DNA from: JAWKWH01 sp041397625
GTDB lineage: Bacteria > Pseudomonadota > Alphaproteobacteria > Rhizobiales > Rhizobiaceae
Direction: 5' to 3'
Assembly: GCA_041397625.1 (NCBI GenBank)
Contig: JAWKWH010000001.1
Location: 620,001 to 684,000, forward strand
DNA length: 64,000 nt
The notes beneath the pieces are model-generated. The model searched no databases. It was not told the DNA's origin and saw nothing but the letters and a program-made list of their open reading frames with translations. Made by a program: the position numbers and the translations under genes. Below are positions 33,995 through 42,122 of the stretch, one piece after another (within the stretch, counting starts at the first letter, position 1; each line of letters starts with the position of its first letter).

Positions 33995-34576
33995 TTGGTC
34001 GTTCTCAACAAGATCTACACCCGCACCGGCGACGACGGAACCACCGGCCTTGGAAGCGGCGAGCGGCGACCGAAATTCGATTTGCGCGTCGAGGCCTACG
34101 GCACGGTCGACGAGGCCAATGCGTGCATAGGCCTGGCGCGCATCCACACCGCCGGTGCGGATGCGGAGCTCGACCGGATGCTCGGCCTGATCCAGAACGA
34201 CCTGTTCGACCTTGGCGCCGATCTCGCCACACCCGATGCGGGCAGGGCGCAAGGCCGCGACGCGCTGCGCGTCACGGCGGCGCAGGTGGCGCGGCTGGAG
34301 GCCGACATCGACCGGTTGAACGAGGCGCTCGAACCGCTGCGTTCCTTCGTGCTGCCGGGCGGATCGCCCGCCGCCGCGGCGTTGCACCAGGCCCGCACCG
34401 TCGTGCGCCGGGCCGAGCGGCTGATCGTCGAACTGGCTCATCGGGCTGGCGAGACCGTCAATGCCGAGGCGGTCAAATATGTGAACCGGCTATCGGATTT
34501 CCTGTTCGTATCCGCCCGCCGCGTCAATGACAATGGTGGCAGCGACGTGTTATGGGTACCGGGGCAGAACCGCTGA
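33995..34576 (+). CDS. pduO: Cob(I)alamin adenosyltransferase, PduO type
   Basis: A 193-residue enzyme that converts cob(I)alamin to adenosylcobalamin. The N-terminal ATP site NKIYTRTGDDGTTGL is diagnostic of PduO-type transferases, and SFVLPGGSPAAAALHQARTV and VNRLSDFLFV complete the fold. Translation starts at TTG 33995 after GGGAGG. It is placed 4 bp after the HIG1-like gene. No cobalamin riboswitch fits in the gap. Confidence 0.9.
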   Translation: MVVLNKIYTRTGDDGTTGLGSGERRPKFDLRVEAYGTVDEANACIGLARIHTAGADAELDRMLGLIQNDLFDLGADLATPDAGRAQGRDALRVTAAQVARLEADIDRLNEALEPLRSFVLPGGSPAAAALHQARTVVRRAERLIVELAHRAGETVNAEAVKYVNRLSDFLFVSARRVNDNGGSDVLWVPGQNR

Positions 34577-34631
34577 CGTGAACCGGGATTTTCCCGGTGC
34601 GCCGCTGCGGTGGGTGGGGAAATAGCCGGCA

Positions 34632-35399
34632 ATGTTCATACCGCTTCACGATGCCAACAGCCTGAATCATATTCAGCGGCAATATGTGACGCTCGGTCTG
34701 ATCGCTCTCAACGTCGTCGTCTTCGTCGTCACGGGGCTCGGCGGTCCGGCCTATCTGCAGGCCAACGCCTATGGCCTCGGCTACACCCCGGTCGTGCTCT
34801 ATGACGGCCAGCCGACGCCGCCCTTCGTCTACGTGCCGGAACTGGCGACCTACGTCACCTACTCCTTCCTGCACGGCGACTTCTGGCATCTGGCCGGCAA
34901 CATGCTGTTCCTGTGGGTGTTCGGAGACAATGTCGAGGATGCGCTCGGCCATGTCCGTTTCCTGGTCTTCTATCTCTGCTGCGCGGTGGCCGGCGCCTGG
35001 TTCCACGGTTTCGTCCAGCCGGGTTCCGACATCCCGCTGATCGGCGCATCGGGCGCCGTGGCCGGCATCGTCGCCGCCTATCTGATCCTGCATCCGCGCG
35101 TGAAAGTATGGGTGCTGGTGCTGATGCGGCTACCGCTGCGGCTGCCTGCCTTCGTTCCGCTGCTGTTCTGGATCGGCTTCCAGGTCGTGATGTTCCTGGC
35201 GACCGAGGGCGACCTCGTCTCCTGGCCGGCGCATCTGGGCGGCATCGTCGCCGGCGCCATCCTCGTCGTCCTGCTGCGCCGTCGCGGCGTGCCGCTGTTC
35301 GATCGCAGCGTGGTCACGCCCAGGGCGGCCGAGGTGGCCGCGGGCGAACCGGCCGAAACGCAAAAGGCACAGCCCTCCATGCGGTGGGGACGGCAGTAG
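34632..35399 (+). CDS. Rhomboid-family intramembrane serine protease
   Basis: A 255-residue membrane protease with six or seven spans. The catalytic pair is S140 in GASGAVAGI and H201 in AHLGGI, with N90 in HLAGNMLFLWVFG completing the active site. Substrates are unknown. The C-terminal 35 residues are hydrophilic. It is 55 bp after pduO and probably in the same transcript. Confidence 0.9.
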   Translation: MFIPLHDANSLNHIQRQYVTLGLIALNVVVFVVTGLGGPAYLQANAYGLGYTPVVLYDGQPTPPFVYVPELATYVTYSFLHGDFWHLAGNMLFLWVFGDNVEDALGHVRFLVFYLCCAVAGAWFHGFVQPGSDIPLIGASGAVAGIVAAYLILHPRVKVWVLVLMRLPLRLPAFVPLLFWIGFQVVMFLATEGDLVSWPAHLGGIVAGAILVVLLRRRGVPLFDRSVVTPRAAEVAAGEPAETQKAQPSMRWGRQ

Positions 35400-35441
35400 A
35401 AAAGGCGGCATGACGCCGCGGGGAACCGGCCCTATTTCATA

Positions 35442-35470
35442 TTGACGGCGACAATCCGCTTAAATAGGTT
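35442..35470 (+). promoter_or_regulatory. Candidate etfBA promoter
   Basis: TTGACG (35442-35447) and TAGGTT (35465-35470) are separated by 17 bp, 110 bp before the etfB start. The -10 match is poor, so this is tentative. Confidence 0.35.
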
Positions 35471-35578
35471 CCGCGCGGCTTCCGCGAAGCAGAATGCGGG
35501 GTTGCCGAATATTGCCCGGCGAGGGGTTCTGACCCCGGAAAACGCTTCGAAACGGTTTCTTTCAGAAAGGTTGAGCGC

Positions 35579-36328
35579 ATGAAAGTCCTCGTACCGGTCA
35601 AACGGGTCGTCGATTTCAACGTCAAGATCAGGGTCAAGGGCGACGGGTCCGGCGTCGATCTGGCCAATGTCAAGATGTCGATGAATCCGTTCGACGAGAT
35701 CGCCGTCGAGGAGGCGATCCGCTTGAAGGAGAAGGGTACGGCTACCGAGATCGTCGCCGTATCCGTCGGCCCGCAGCAGGCGCAGGAGACCATCCGCACC
35801 GCGCTCGCCATGGGCGCCGACCGCGGTATCCTGGTCAAGGTCGACGACCTGACCGAGCCGCTTACCGTCGCCAAGATCCTGAAGGGCATCGTCGAGGAAG
35901 AGAAGCCCGATCTCGTCATTCTCGGCAAGCAGGCCATCGACGACGACGCCAACCAGACCGGCCAGATGCTGGCCGCACTTCTGGGCTGGAGCCAGGGCAC
36001 GTTCGCCTCGAAGATCGAGATCGATGGCGGCAAGGCACGGGTCACGCGGGAGGTCGATGGCGGCCTGCAGACGATCGACATCACCATGCCGGCTATCGTG
36101 ACGACAGACCTGCGCTTGAACGAGCCGCGCTACGCCTCGCTGCCCAACATCATGAAGGCCAAGAAGAAGCCGCTCGACGAGAAGTCGGCCGGCGATTACG
36201 GCGTCGATCCGGCGCCGCGGCTGAAGGTGCTGAAGACCGAGGAACCGGAGGGTCGCAAGGCCGGCGTCAAGGTCGCCGATGTCGCCGAACTGGTCGACAA
36301 GCTCAAGAACGAAGCCGGCGTGCTGTAA
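35579..36328 (+). CDS. etfB: Electron transfer flavoprotein beta subunit
   Basis: A 249-residue AMP-binding subunit of the ETF dimer, which collects electrons from acyl-CoA and other dehydrogenases and passes them to ETF:ubiquinone oxidoreductase. The start MKVLVPVKRVVDFNVKI and the segments KMSMNPFDEIAVEEA and LVILGKQAIDDDANQTGQMLA are characteristic. etfA follows after 20 bp. Confidence 0.96.
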   Translation: MKVLVPVKRVVDFNVKIRVKGDGSGVDLANVKMSMNPFDEIAVEEAIRLKEKGTATEIVAVSVGPQQAQETIRTALAMGADRGILVKVDDLTEPLTVAKILKGIVEEEKPDLVILGKQAIDDDANQTGQMLAALLGWSQGTFASKIEIDGGKARVTREVDGGLQTIDITMPAIVTTDLRLNEPRYASLPNIMKAKKKPLDEKSAGDYGVDPAPRLKVLKTEEPEGRKAGVKVADVAELVDKLKNEAGVL

Positions 36329-36348
36329 CGGTTGGAAGGATCGAGAAT

Positions 36349-37278
36349 ATGACCACTTTGCTGATTGCCGAACACGACAACCAGTCGCTCTCCGACCAGA
36401 CAGCCAAGGCGATGGCGCTGGCTACCCAGCTCGGCGGCGACGTTCACGTGCTGGTGGCGGGCTCGGGCGCCAAGGCGGCGGCCGACGAGGCGGCCAAGCT
36501 TGCCGGCGCCTCCAAGGTGCTCCTGGCCGACGCGCCGGAACTGCAGGAGCGGCTGGCCGAGCCGATGGCGGCGCTGATCGTCTCGCTCGCCGGTAACTAC
36601 GATGCGCTGGTCGCGCCGGCCACCACCATGGGCAAGAACGTCATGCCGCGCGTGGCGGCCCTTCTCGATGTCATGCAGATTTCCGAGGTCATCGGCGCCG
36701 ACGGCGCCGACACGTTCCGCCGCCCGATCTACGCCGGCAACGCCATCCAGACCGTGCAGTCGAGCGACGCCAAGAAGGTGGTCACGGTGCGCACCGCCGG
36801 CTTCCAGGCCGTTGCCACCGACGGTTCGGCGCCGGTCGAGACGATATCGGCCGCCGCCGATCCCGGCCTGTCGAGCTTTGTCGAGAACAGGCTGTCTGAG
36901 AGCGATCGTCCGGAACTGACGTCTGCCCGCGTGATCATCTCCGGCGGCCGCGCACTCGGTTCCTCGGAGAAGTTCCAGGAGGTTATCCTGCCGGTCGCCG
37001 ACAAGCTCGGCGCCGCCGTCGGCGCCAGTCGAGCCGCCGTCGACGCCGGTTACGCGCCGAACGACTGGCAGGTCGGCCAGACCGGCAAGGTTGTCGCGCC
37101 CGAGCTCTACATCGCCTGCGGCATCTCGGGCGCCATCCAGCATCTCGCCGGCATGAAGGATTCGAAGGTGATCGTCGCCATCAACAAGGACGAGGAGGCG
37201 CCGATCTTCCAGGTCGCCGACTACGGTCTCGTCGCCGACCTGTTCGTCGCCCTGCCGGAACTCGAAAAGGCGCTTTGA
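36349..37278 (+). CDS. etfA: Electron transfer flavoprotein alpha subunit
   Basis: A 309-residue FAD-binding subunit. The FAD site is seen in VISGGRALGSSEKF, GATRA-like VGASRAAVDAGYAPNDWQVGQTG, and GISGAIQHLAGM with INKDEEAPIF. It pairs with EtfB and is followed by a clear terminator. The downstream hbd gene shares the fatty acid / 3-hydroxybutyrate theme. Confidence 0.96.
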   Translation: MTTLLIAEHDNQSLSDQTAKAMALATQLGGDVHVLVAGSGAKAAADEAAKLAGASKVLLADAPELQERLAEPMAALIVSLAGNYDALVAPATTMGKNVMPRVAALLDVMQISEVIGADGADTFRRPIYAGNAIQTVQSSDAKKVVTVRTAGFQAVATDGSAPVETISAAADPGLSSFVENRLSESDRPELTSARVIISGGRALGSSEKFQEVILPVADKLGAAVGASRAAVDAGYAPNDWQVGQTGKVVAPELYIACGISGAIQHLAGMKDSKVIVAINKDEEAPIFQVADYGLVADLFVALPELEKAL

Positions 37279-37305
37279 CAAAGCACCGTCGTCGCTGAAT
37301 TGCAG

Positions 37306-37335
37306 ACCGGGACGGCGCCCGCCGCCCCGGTTTTT
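37306..37335 (+). terminator. Rho-independent terminator after etfA
   Basis: Arms ACCGGG (37306-37311) and CCCGGT (37326-37331) are extended inward by GC pairs across one mismatch and followed directly by TTTTT. It lies 27 bp after the etfA stop. Confidence 0.8.
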
Positions 37336-37483
37336 CCTTGCCGCGGTGGCGCGGCACCTGTCCCGCGATTGCGCGCCGCCGCGACGGCCGCGCCATTCCC
37401 TTCCGCCGAAATCTATTCTATCGTGCAGTGCAACATCAAACGGGATGGGCCGAAACCGGCCCGCAGCGGTCGAAAGAAGGTAA

Positions 37484-38365
37484 ATGAGCAAGAAGTTCAA
37501 GGTTGTCGGCATCGTCGGCGCCGGGCAGATGGGCAGCGGCATCGCCCATGTTTCCGCACTTGCCGGATATGATGTGCTGCTGCACGACGTTTCCGAGGAC
37601 GCCATCCAGAAGGGCATTGCCACCATCAACGGCAACATGGCCCGCCAGGTGAGTTCCGAAAAGCTCGAGGAAGCCGAACGCGCTGCGGCACTCGCCCGCA
37701 TCGCGCCGGCGCCGACCATGGAAGCCCTGGCCGGCGCCGATTTGGTAATCGAGGCGGCGACCGAAGACGAGACCGTCAAGCGCAAGATCTTCGCCCAGCT
37801 CTGCGCCAACCTCAATCCCGAGGCGGTCATCGCGTCGAACACCTCGTCGATCTCGATCACCCGGCTTGCCGCCCAGACCGACAGGGCGGAACATTTCATC
37901 GGCATCCACTTCATGAATCCGGTGCCGGTGATGAAACTCGTGGAACTGGTCCGCGGCATTGCCACCGAGGACACCACTTTCGAGGCGGCCAAAGCGTTTG
38001 TCACCAGCCTCGACAAGACGGTGACCGTGGCGGAGGACTTTCCGGCCTTCATCGTCAACCGCATCCTGCTGCCGATGATCAACGAGGCGATCTACACGCT
38101 CTATGAAGGCGTCGGCTCGGTGGAGGCGATCGACACGGCGATGAAGCTCGGCGCCAATCATCCGATGGGACCGTTGCAGCTGGCCGACTTCATCGGCCTC
38201 GACACCTGCCTGTCGATCATGCAGGTGCTGCATGACGGCCTGGCGGATTCGAAATACCGCCCCTGTCCGCTGCTGGTCAAATATGTCGAGGCCGGTTGGC
38301 TCGGCCGCAAGACCGGCCGCGGCTTCTACGATTATCGCGGCGACGAGCCGGTGCCTACGCGATAG
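37484..38365 (+). CDS. hbd: 3-hydroxybutyryl-CoA dehydrogenase
   Basis: A 293-residue NAD(P)-dependent enzyme that interconverts acetoacetyl-CoA and 3-hydroxybutyryl-CoA. The nucleotide loop is GAGQMGSGIA (12-21), the catalytic His is in HFIGIHFMNPVPVMKLVE, and the C-terminal domain holds FIVNRILLPMINEAI. AAGAAGG precedes the ATG. It is convergent with the TlpA gene. Confidence 0.93.
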   Translation: MSKKFKVVGIVGAGQMGSGIAHVSALAGYDVLLHDVSEDAIQKGIATINGNMARQVSSEKLEEAERAAALARIAPAPTMEALAGADLVIEAATEDETVKRKIFAQLCANLNPEAVIASNTSSISITRLAAQTDRAEHFIGIHFMNPVPVMKLVELVRGIATEDTTFEAAKAFVTSLDKTVTVAEDFPAFIVNRILLPMINEAIYTLYEGVGSVEAIDTAMKLGANHPMGPLQLADFIGLDTCLSIMQVLHDGLADSKYRPCPLLVKYVEAGWLGRKTGRGFYDYRGDEPVPTR

Positions 38366-38368
38366 CGC

Positions 38369-39022
38369 CTATTGCCCAAGCGCGGTTCCGATCAACCGCC
38401 TGGCGTCATCGCCGTCCCATTCAGCCGGTCCGTTCATGTTGGCAAGCAGGCAGCCGTCCTTGTCGACGACCAGCGTCACCGGCAGGCCGAGCACCAGCGC
38501 CCGCGATTTCAGCTCGTTGAACACGCCGAGCGTCGCATCGCGATAGAACGCCAGATGCTTAACGCCGATCTCGTCGAGAAACGCCTTCGGCTTCTCGTCC
38601 GAGCCCTTTTCCACGTTGATCGCCACCACCTCGAAAGCCTCGCCGCCCATCTCCGCCTGCAGCCGGTCGAAGGCGGGCATCTCCGCCCGGCACGGCGCGC
38701 ACCACGTGGCCCAGAGATTGACAAGCAGGGTCTTGCCGGAGAGGTCGGCGAGCGTCATCGCCGAGCCGTCAGGTCCCTTGAAGGAAAGGCCGCCGAGCGA
38801 TTGCGGCTTGGCCGCCATCAGCGCCGCCACATCGCCGGTCGCCGCCTCGCCGACCGCCTTGGCCAGCGCCTCGCGCCCGTCGCACGCGCCGGCAAGATCG
38901 CCGCCGTTGTTGCCAGAGGGCCGGTTGCTCACGTATACGGCAACCGCACCGGCGACGAGTCCGGCGACAACCGCCGACGCGATGAATTTCGATGCGGAGC
39001 GGGGTTTGGATCCGTCGGACAT
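38369..39022 (-). CDS. tlpA: TlpA-family thiol:disulfide oxidoreductase
   Basis: A 217-residue membrane-anchored periplasmic thioredoxin. One N-terminal helix (about 12-32) is followed by the thioredoxin domain with WATWC108-A-P-C111 and the cis-proline LGLPVTLVV. It is similar to TlpA/CycY proteins that keep cytochrome and copper-site thiols reduced. The ATG at 39022 was chosen since longer frames overlap argH. It is divergent from argH, 36 bp apart, an arrangement common in rhizobia. Confidence 0.88.
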   Translation of the reverse strand: MSDGSKPRSASKFIASAVVAGLVAGAVAVYVSNRPSGNNGGDLAGACDGREALAKAVGEAATGDVAALMAAKPQSLGGLSFKGPDGSAMTLADLSGKTLLVNLWATWCAPCRAEMPAFDRLQAEMGGEAFEVVAINVEKGSDEKPKAFLDEIGVKHLAFYRDATLGVFNELKSRALVLGLPVTLVVDKDGCLLANMNGPAEWDGDDARRLIGTALGQ

Positions 39023-39058
39023 TTTCACTCTCGATTCCCAGGCAGCCCGATAAACACG

Positions 39059-40459
39059 ATGAGCGACAAAAACACCAGTAACCAGATGTGGGGCGGCCGG
39101 TTCGCTTCCGGCCCCGCCGCGATCATGGAGGCGATCAACGCCTCGATCGGGTTTGACCGCAGGCTGTGGCGCCAGGACATCGACGGCTCGCTCGCCCATG
39201 CCCGCATGCTGGCCGAAACTGGCATAATTTCGGCGGAGGACCACGAAAAGATCGCTCACGGCCTGAACACGATCGCGTCAGAGATCGAGGCGGGGAATTT
39301 TGCGTTTTCCACCCGGCTGGAAGACATTCACATGAATGTCGAGGCGCGGCTACTGGAACTGGTCGGCGCGGCCGCCGGCAGGCTCCACACCGCCCGCTCG
39401 CGCAACGACCAGGTCGCCGTCGATTTCAGGCTCTGGGTCAAGGCGGAGTTGCAGAAGACCGCAGCCGCGCTCAAGCGCCTGATCGAGGTGCTGCTGGAAC
39501 GCGCCGCCGAGCATGCCGCGACGGCGATGCCGGGCTTCACCCACCTGCAGACCGCCCAGCCGGTCACTTTCGGCCATCACTGCATGGCCTATGTGGAGAT
39601 GTTCGGCCGCGATCTCGGCCGGGCAAAGGACGCGATCGAACGGCTCGACGAGTGCCCGCTCGGCGCCGCCGCCCTTGCCGGCACCGGCTTTGCCATCGAC
39701 CGCCACATGACCGCCGAAGCGCTCGGTTTCCGCGAGCCGACGCGCAATTCGATCGATTCGGTCTCCGACCGCGATTTTGCGCTCGAGTTCCTGTCGCTGG
39801 CAGCGATCTCGGCCACCCACCTGTCGCGCATGGCCGAGGAGATCGTCATCTGGTCGACGCCGCAATTCGGCTTCGTCAAACTGTCGGATTCCTTTTCCAC
39901 CGGCTCGTCGATCATGCCGCAGAAGAAGAATCCGGATGCCGCCGAACTGATCCGCGCCAAGACCGGCCGTGTCAGCGGCCACCTGGTTGCGCTCCTGACC
40001 GTGATGAAAGGCCTGCCGCTTGCCTATTCCAAGGACATGCAGGAAGACAAGGAAGCGGTGTTCGACGCCGCCGAGACGCTGGAGCTGATGATCGCCGCGA
40101 TGACCGGCATGGTCGGCGACATGGCGGTCGACGCAAGGGCGATGAAACGCGCCGCAGGCTCCGGCTACGCCACCGCCACCGACCTTGCCGACTGGCTGGT
40201 GCGCGAACTCGGCCTGCCGTTCCGCGAGGCCCATCACGTCACCGGCCGCGCCGTGGCGCTCGCCGAAGCCAGGAACTGCGCCCTCGACAGGCTGTCGCTC
40301 GACGATTTCAGGTCGATCCATCCGGATATCGGCGAGGAAGTCTACTCGGTGCTGAGCGTCGCGAACTCGCTGAAAAGCCGCTCCAGCTATGGCGGCACGG
40401 CGCCGGCGCAGGTGCGCAGGCAGATACGCGGCTGGAAGAAGCGCCTGGCGAAGCTGTGA
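39059..40459 (+). CDS. argH: Argininosuccinate lyase
   Basis: A 466-residue enzyme of the fumarase superfamily that releases arginine and fumarate. The signature GSSIMPQKKNP is at about residue 280, with TARSRNDQVAVD and GFTHLQTAQPVTFGHH. The ATG at 39059 gives MSDKNTSNQMWGGRF, the usual family start. It is followed by a hairpin with a seven-T run, then lptM and lysA. Confidence 0.97.
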   Translation: MSDKNTSNQMWGGRFASGPAAIMEAINASIGFDRRLWRQDIDGSLAHARMLAETGIISAEDHEKIAHGLNTIASEIEAGNFAFSTRLEDIHMNVEARLLELVGAAAGRLHTARSRNDQVAVDFRLWVKAELQKTAAALKRLIEVLLERAAEHAATAMPGFTHLQTAQPVTFGHHCMAYVEMFGRDLGRAKDAIERLDECPLGAAALAGTGFAIDRHMTAEALGFREPTRNSIDSVSDRDFALEFLSLAAISATHLSRMAEEIVIWSTPQFGFVKLSDSFSTGSSIMPQKKNPDAAELIRAKTGRVSGHLVALLTVMKGLPLAYSKDMQEDKEAVFDAAETLELMIAAMTGMVGDMAVDARAMKRAAGSGYATATDLADWLVRELGLPFREAHHVTGRAVALAEARNCALDRLSLDDFRSIHPDIGEEVYSVLSVANSLKSRSSYGGTAPAQVRRQIRGWKKRLAKL

Positions 40460-40484
40460 CGGGGGTGCAAAGCCCGCTTTTTTT
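40460..40484 (+). terminator. Terminator-like hairpin after argH
   Basis: CGGG (40460-40463) can pair with CCCG (40473-40476), followed by C and seven Ts (40478-40484). The stem is short, so termination may be partial; lptM and lysA lie directly downstream. Confidence 0.45.
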
Positions 40485-40523
40485 GGCTATGGAGAAGCCC
40501 TTGTCCGGAAAGTGGAACGGGTG

Positions 40524-40712
40524 ATGAGCGCACGGTTTGGTTTTTTGCTGTTCTTGCTGGCCGCCCTGTCGGTGACGGTGACCGGCTGCGGGCGACGCGG
40601 ATCGCTGGACACGCCCTCGCAGGCGGCGGCCGAGGCGCGCGGCGAAAAGCCCGACGACAAGGCGCCGGAGCCGGAGGACAAGCGCTTCATCCTCGACGGC
40701 CTGATCGAATAG
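40524..40712 (+). CDS. lptM: Small lipoprotein, LptM (YifL)-like
   Basis: A 62-residue lipoprotein: hydrophobic signal (about 6-18), lipobox VTGC followed by GRRGSLDTP, then a charged tail. The C-GRRG-L motif and its place just before lysA are typical of LptM, which assists oxidative maturation of the LPS transporter LptD. The start is ATG 40524. Confidence comes from the motif plus gene order. Confidence 0.75.
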   Translation: MSARFGFLLFLLAALSVTVTGCGRRGSLDTPSQAAAEARGEKPDDKAPEPEDKRFILDGLIE

Positions 40713-40722
40713 ACACCCTCCG

Positions 40723-41988
40723 ATGAACCATTTCGAGTATCGCGAGGGCGTTCTCCATGCCGAGGATGTGCCCCTGTCGGCCATCGCCGAGGCCGTCGGC
40801 ACGCCGTTCTACTGCTATTCCACCGCCACGCTCGCCCGCCACTACCAGGTGTTCGCCCGCGCCTTCGAGGGACTTGATTCGCTGATCTGCTACGCGATGA
40901 AGGCCAATTCCAACCAGGCCGTGATCAAGACGCTTGCCGGGCTCGGCGCCGGCGCCGACGTGGTGTCGGAGGGCGAATTGCGCCGTGCGCTTGCCGCCGG
41001 CGTCGCACCCGACAAGATCGTCTTTTCCGGCGTCGGCAAGACGGCGGCCGAGATCGACTTCGCGCTGTCGGTCGGCATCCGTTGCTTCAACGTCGAATCC
41101 GAGCCGGAGCTCGAACTGTTGTCGGCGCGCGCAACCGAGGCAGGCCGAACGGCCCCGGTTTCGCTGCGCATCAACCCGGATGTAGACGCCGGGACGCACA
41201 GGAAGATCGCCACCGGCCGGGCCGAGAACAAGTTCGGCATCGCCTATGACAAGGCGCGCCAGGTCTATGGCCGCGCCGCCGGTCTCCCCGGGCTCAAGGT
41301 GACCGGCATCGACATGCATATCGGCAGCCAGATCACCGAATTGCAGCCCTTCGACGACGCGTTTGCCATCCTCGCCGAGCTGGTCGGGTCACTGCGCTCC
41401 GACGGCCACGACATCGAGCATGTCGACCTCGGCGGCGGTCTCGGCATTCCCTACCGCGACGACAATTCGCCGCCGCCGCTTCCAGACGCCTATGCCGAGG
41501 TGGTACGCCGGCACGTCACCGAACTCGGCCTGAAGGTCGTGTTCGAGCCCGGCCGGCTGATTGCCGGCAATGCCGGCGTCCTGGTTTCTTCGGTGATCTA
41601 TCTGAAAGAGGGCGACGCGAAGAACTTCGTCATCGTCGATGCGGCGATGAACGACCTGATCCGCCCGACGCTCTACGAGGCGTTCCACGAGATAAGGCCG
41701 GTGCACCAGAAGGCGGCGACCGAACCGCGCATAGTCGCCGACGTGGTCGGACCCGTTTGCGAAACCGGCGACTATCTGGCGCTGGATCGCGACCTGCCGC
41801 GGCTGGAGGCGGGCGACCTGATCGTGTTCGGATCGGCGGGCGCCTATGGCGCTGTGCAGTCGAGCACCTACAACACCCGCCTTCTGGTTCCGGAGGTGCT
41901 GGTCAGGGACGATGCTTTCCACGTCATCCGCCCGCGACACAGCTATGATGAACTGATCGGCCTCGATTCGCTGCCCGATTGGCTCTGA
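40723..41988 (+). CDS. lysA: Diaminopimelate decarboxylase
   Basis: A 421-residue PLP enzyme of the alanine racemase-fold group that makes L-lysine from meso-diaminopimelate. The PLP lysine is in YAMKANSNQ, with HIGSQITEL, GGGLGIPY, FEPGRLIAGNAG and the active-site CETGDYLA. It is the third gene of argH-lptM-lysA, an order widely kept in Hyphomicrobiales. Confidence 0.96.
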   Translation: MNHFEYREGVLHAEDVPLSAIAEAVGTPFYCYSTATLARHYQVFARAFEGLDSLICYAMKANSNQAVIKTLAGLGAGADVVSEGELRRALAAGVAPDKIVFSGVGKTAAEIDFALSVGIRCFNVESEPELELLSARATEAGRTAPVSLRINPDVDAGTHRKIATGRAENKFGIAYDKARQVYGRAAGLPGLKVTGIDMHIGSQITELQPFDDAFAILAELVGSLRSDGHDIEHVDLGGGLGIPYRDDNSPPPLPDAYAEVVRRHVTELGLKVVFEPGRLIAGNAGVLVSSVIYLKEGDAKNFVIVDAAMNDLIRPTLYEAFHEIRPVHQKAATEPRIVADVVGPVCETGDYLALDRDLPRLEAGDLIVFGSAGAYGAVQSSTYNTRLLVPEVLVRDDAFHVIRPRHSYDELIGLDSLPDWL

Positions 41989-42122
41989 AAACCGGCGGGG
42001 GCGTGCGGGAGCCGCCATCACGATTCTGCGAGACCGCCTCGCCTTTGCCGTGTTTGATGCTATTCTAGTGGAGGCGCGCGATTTGCACGCGCGGCCGCCC
42101 AAGCGGGGTGCCCACGTCGGAC

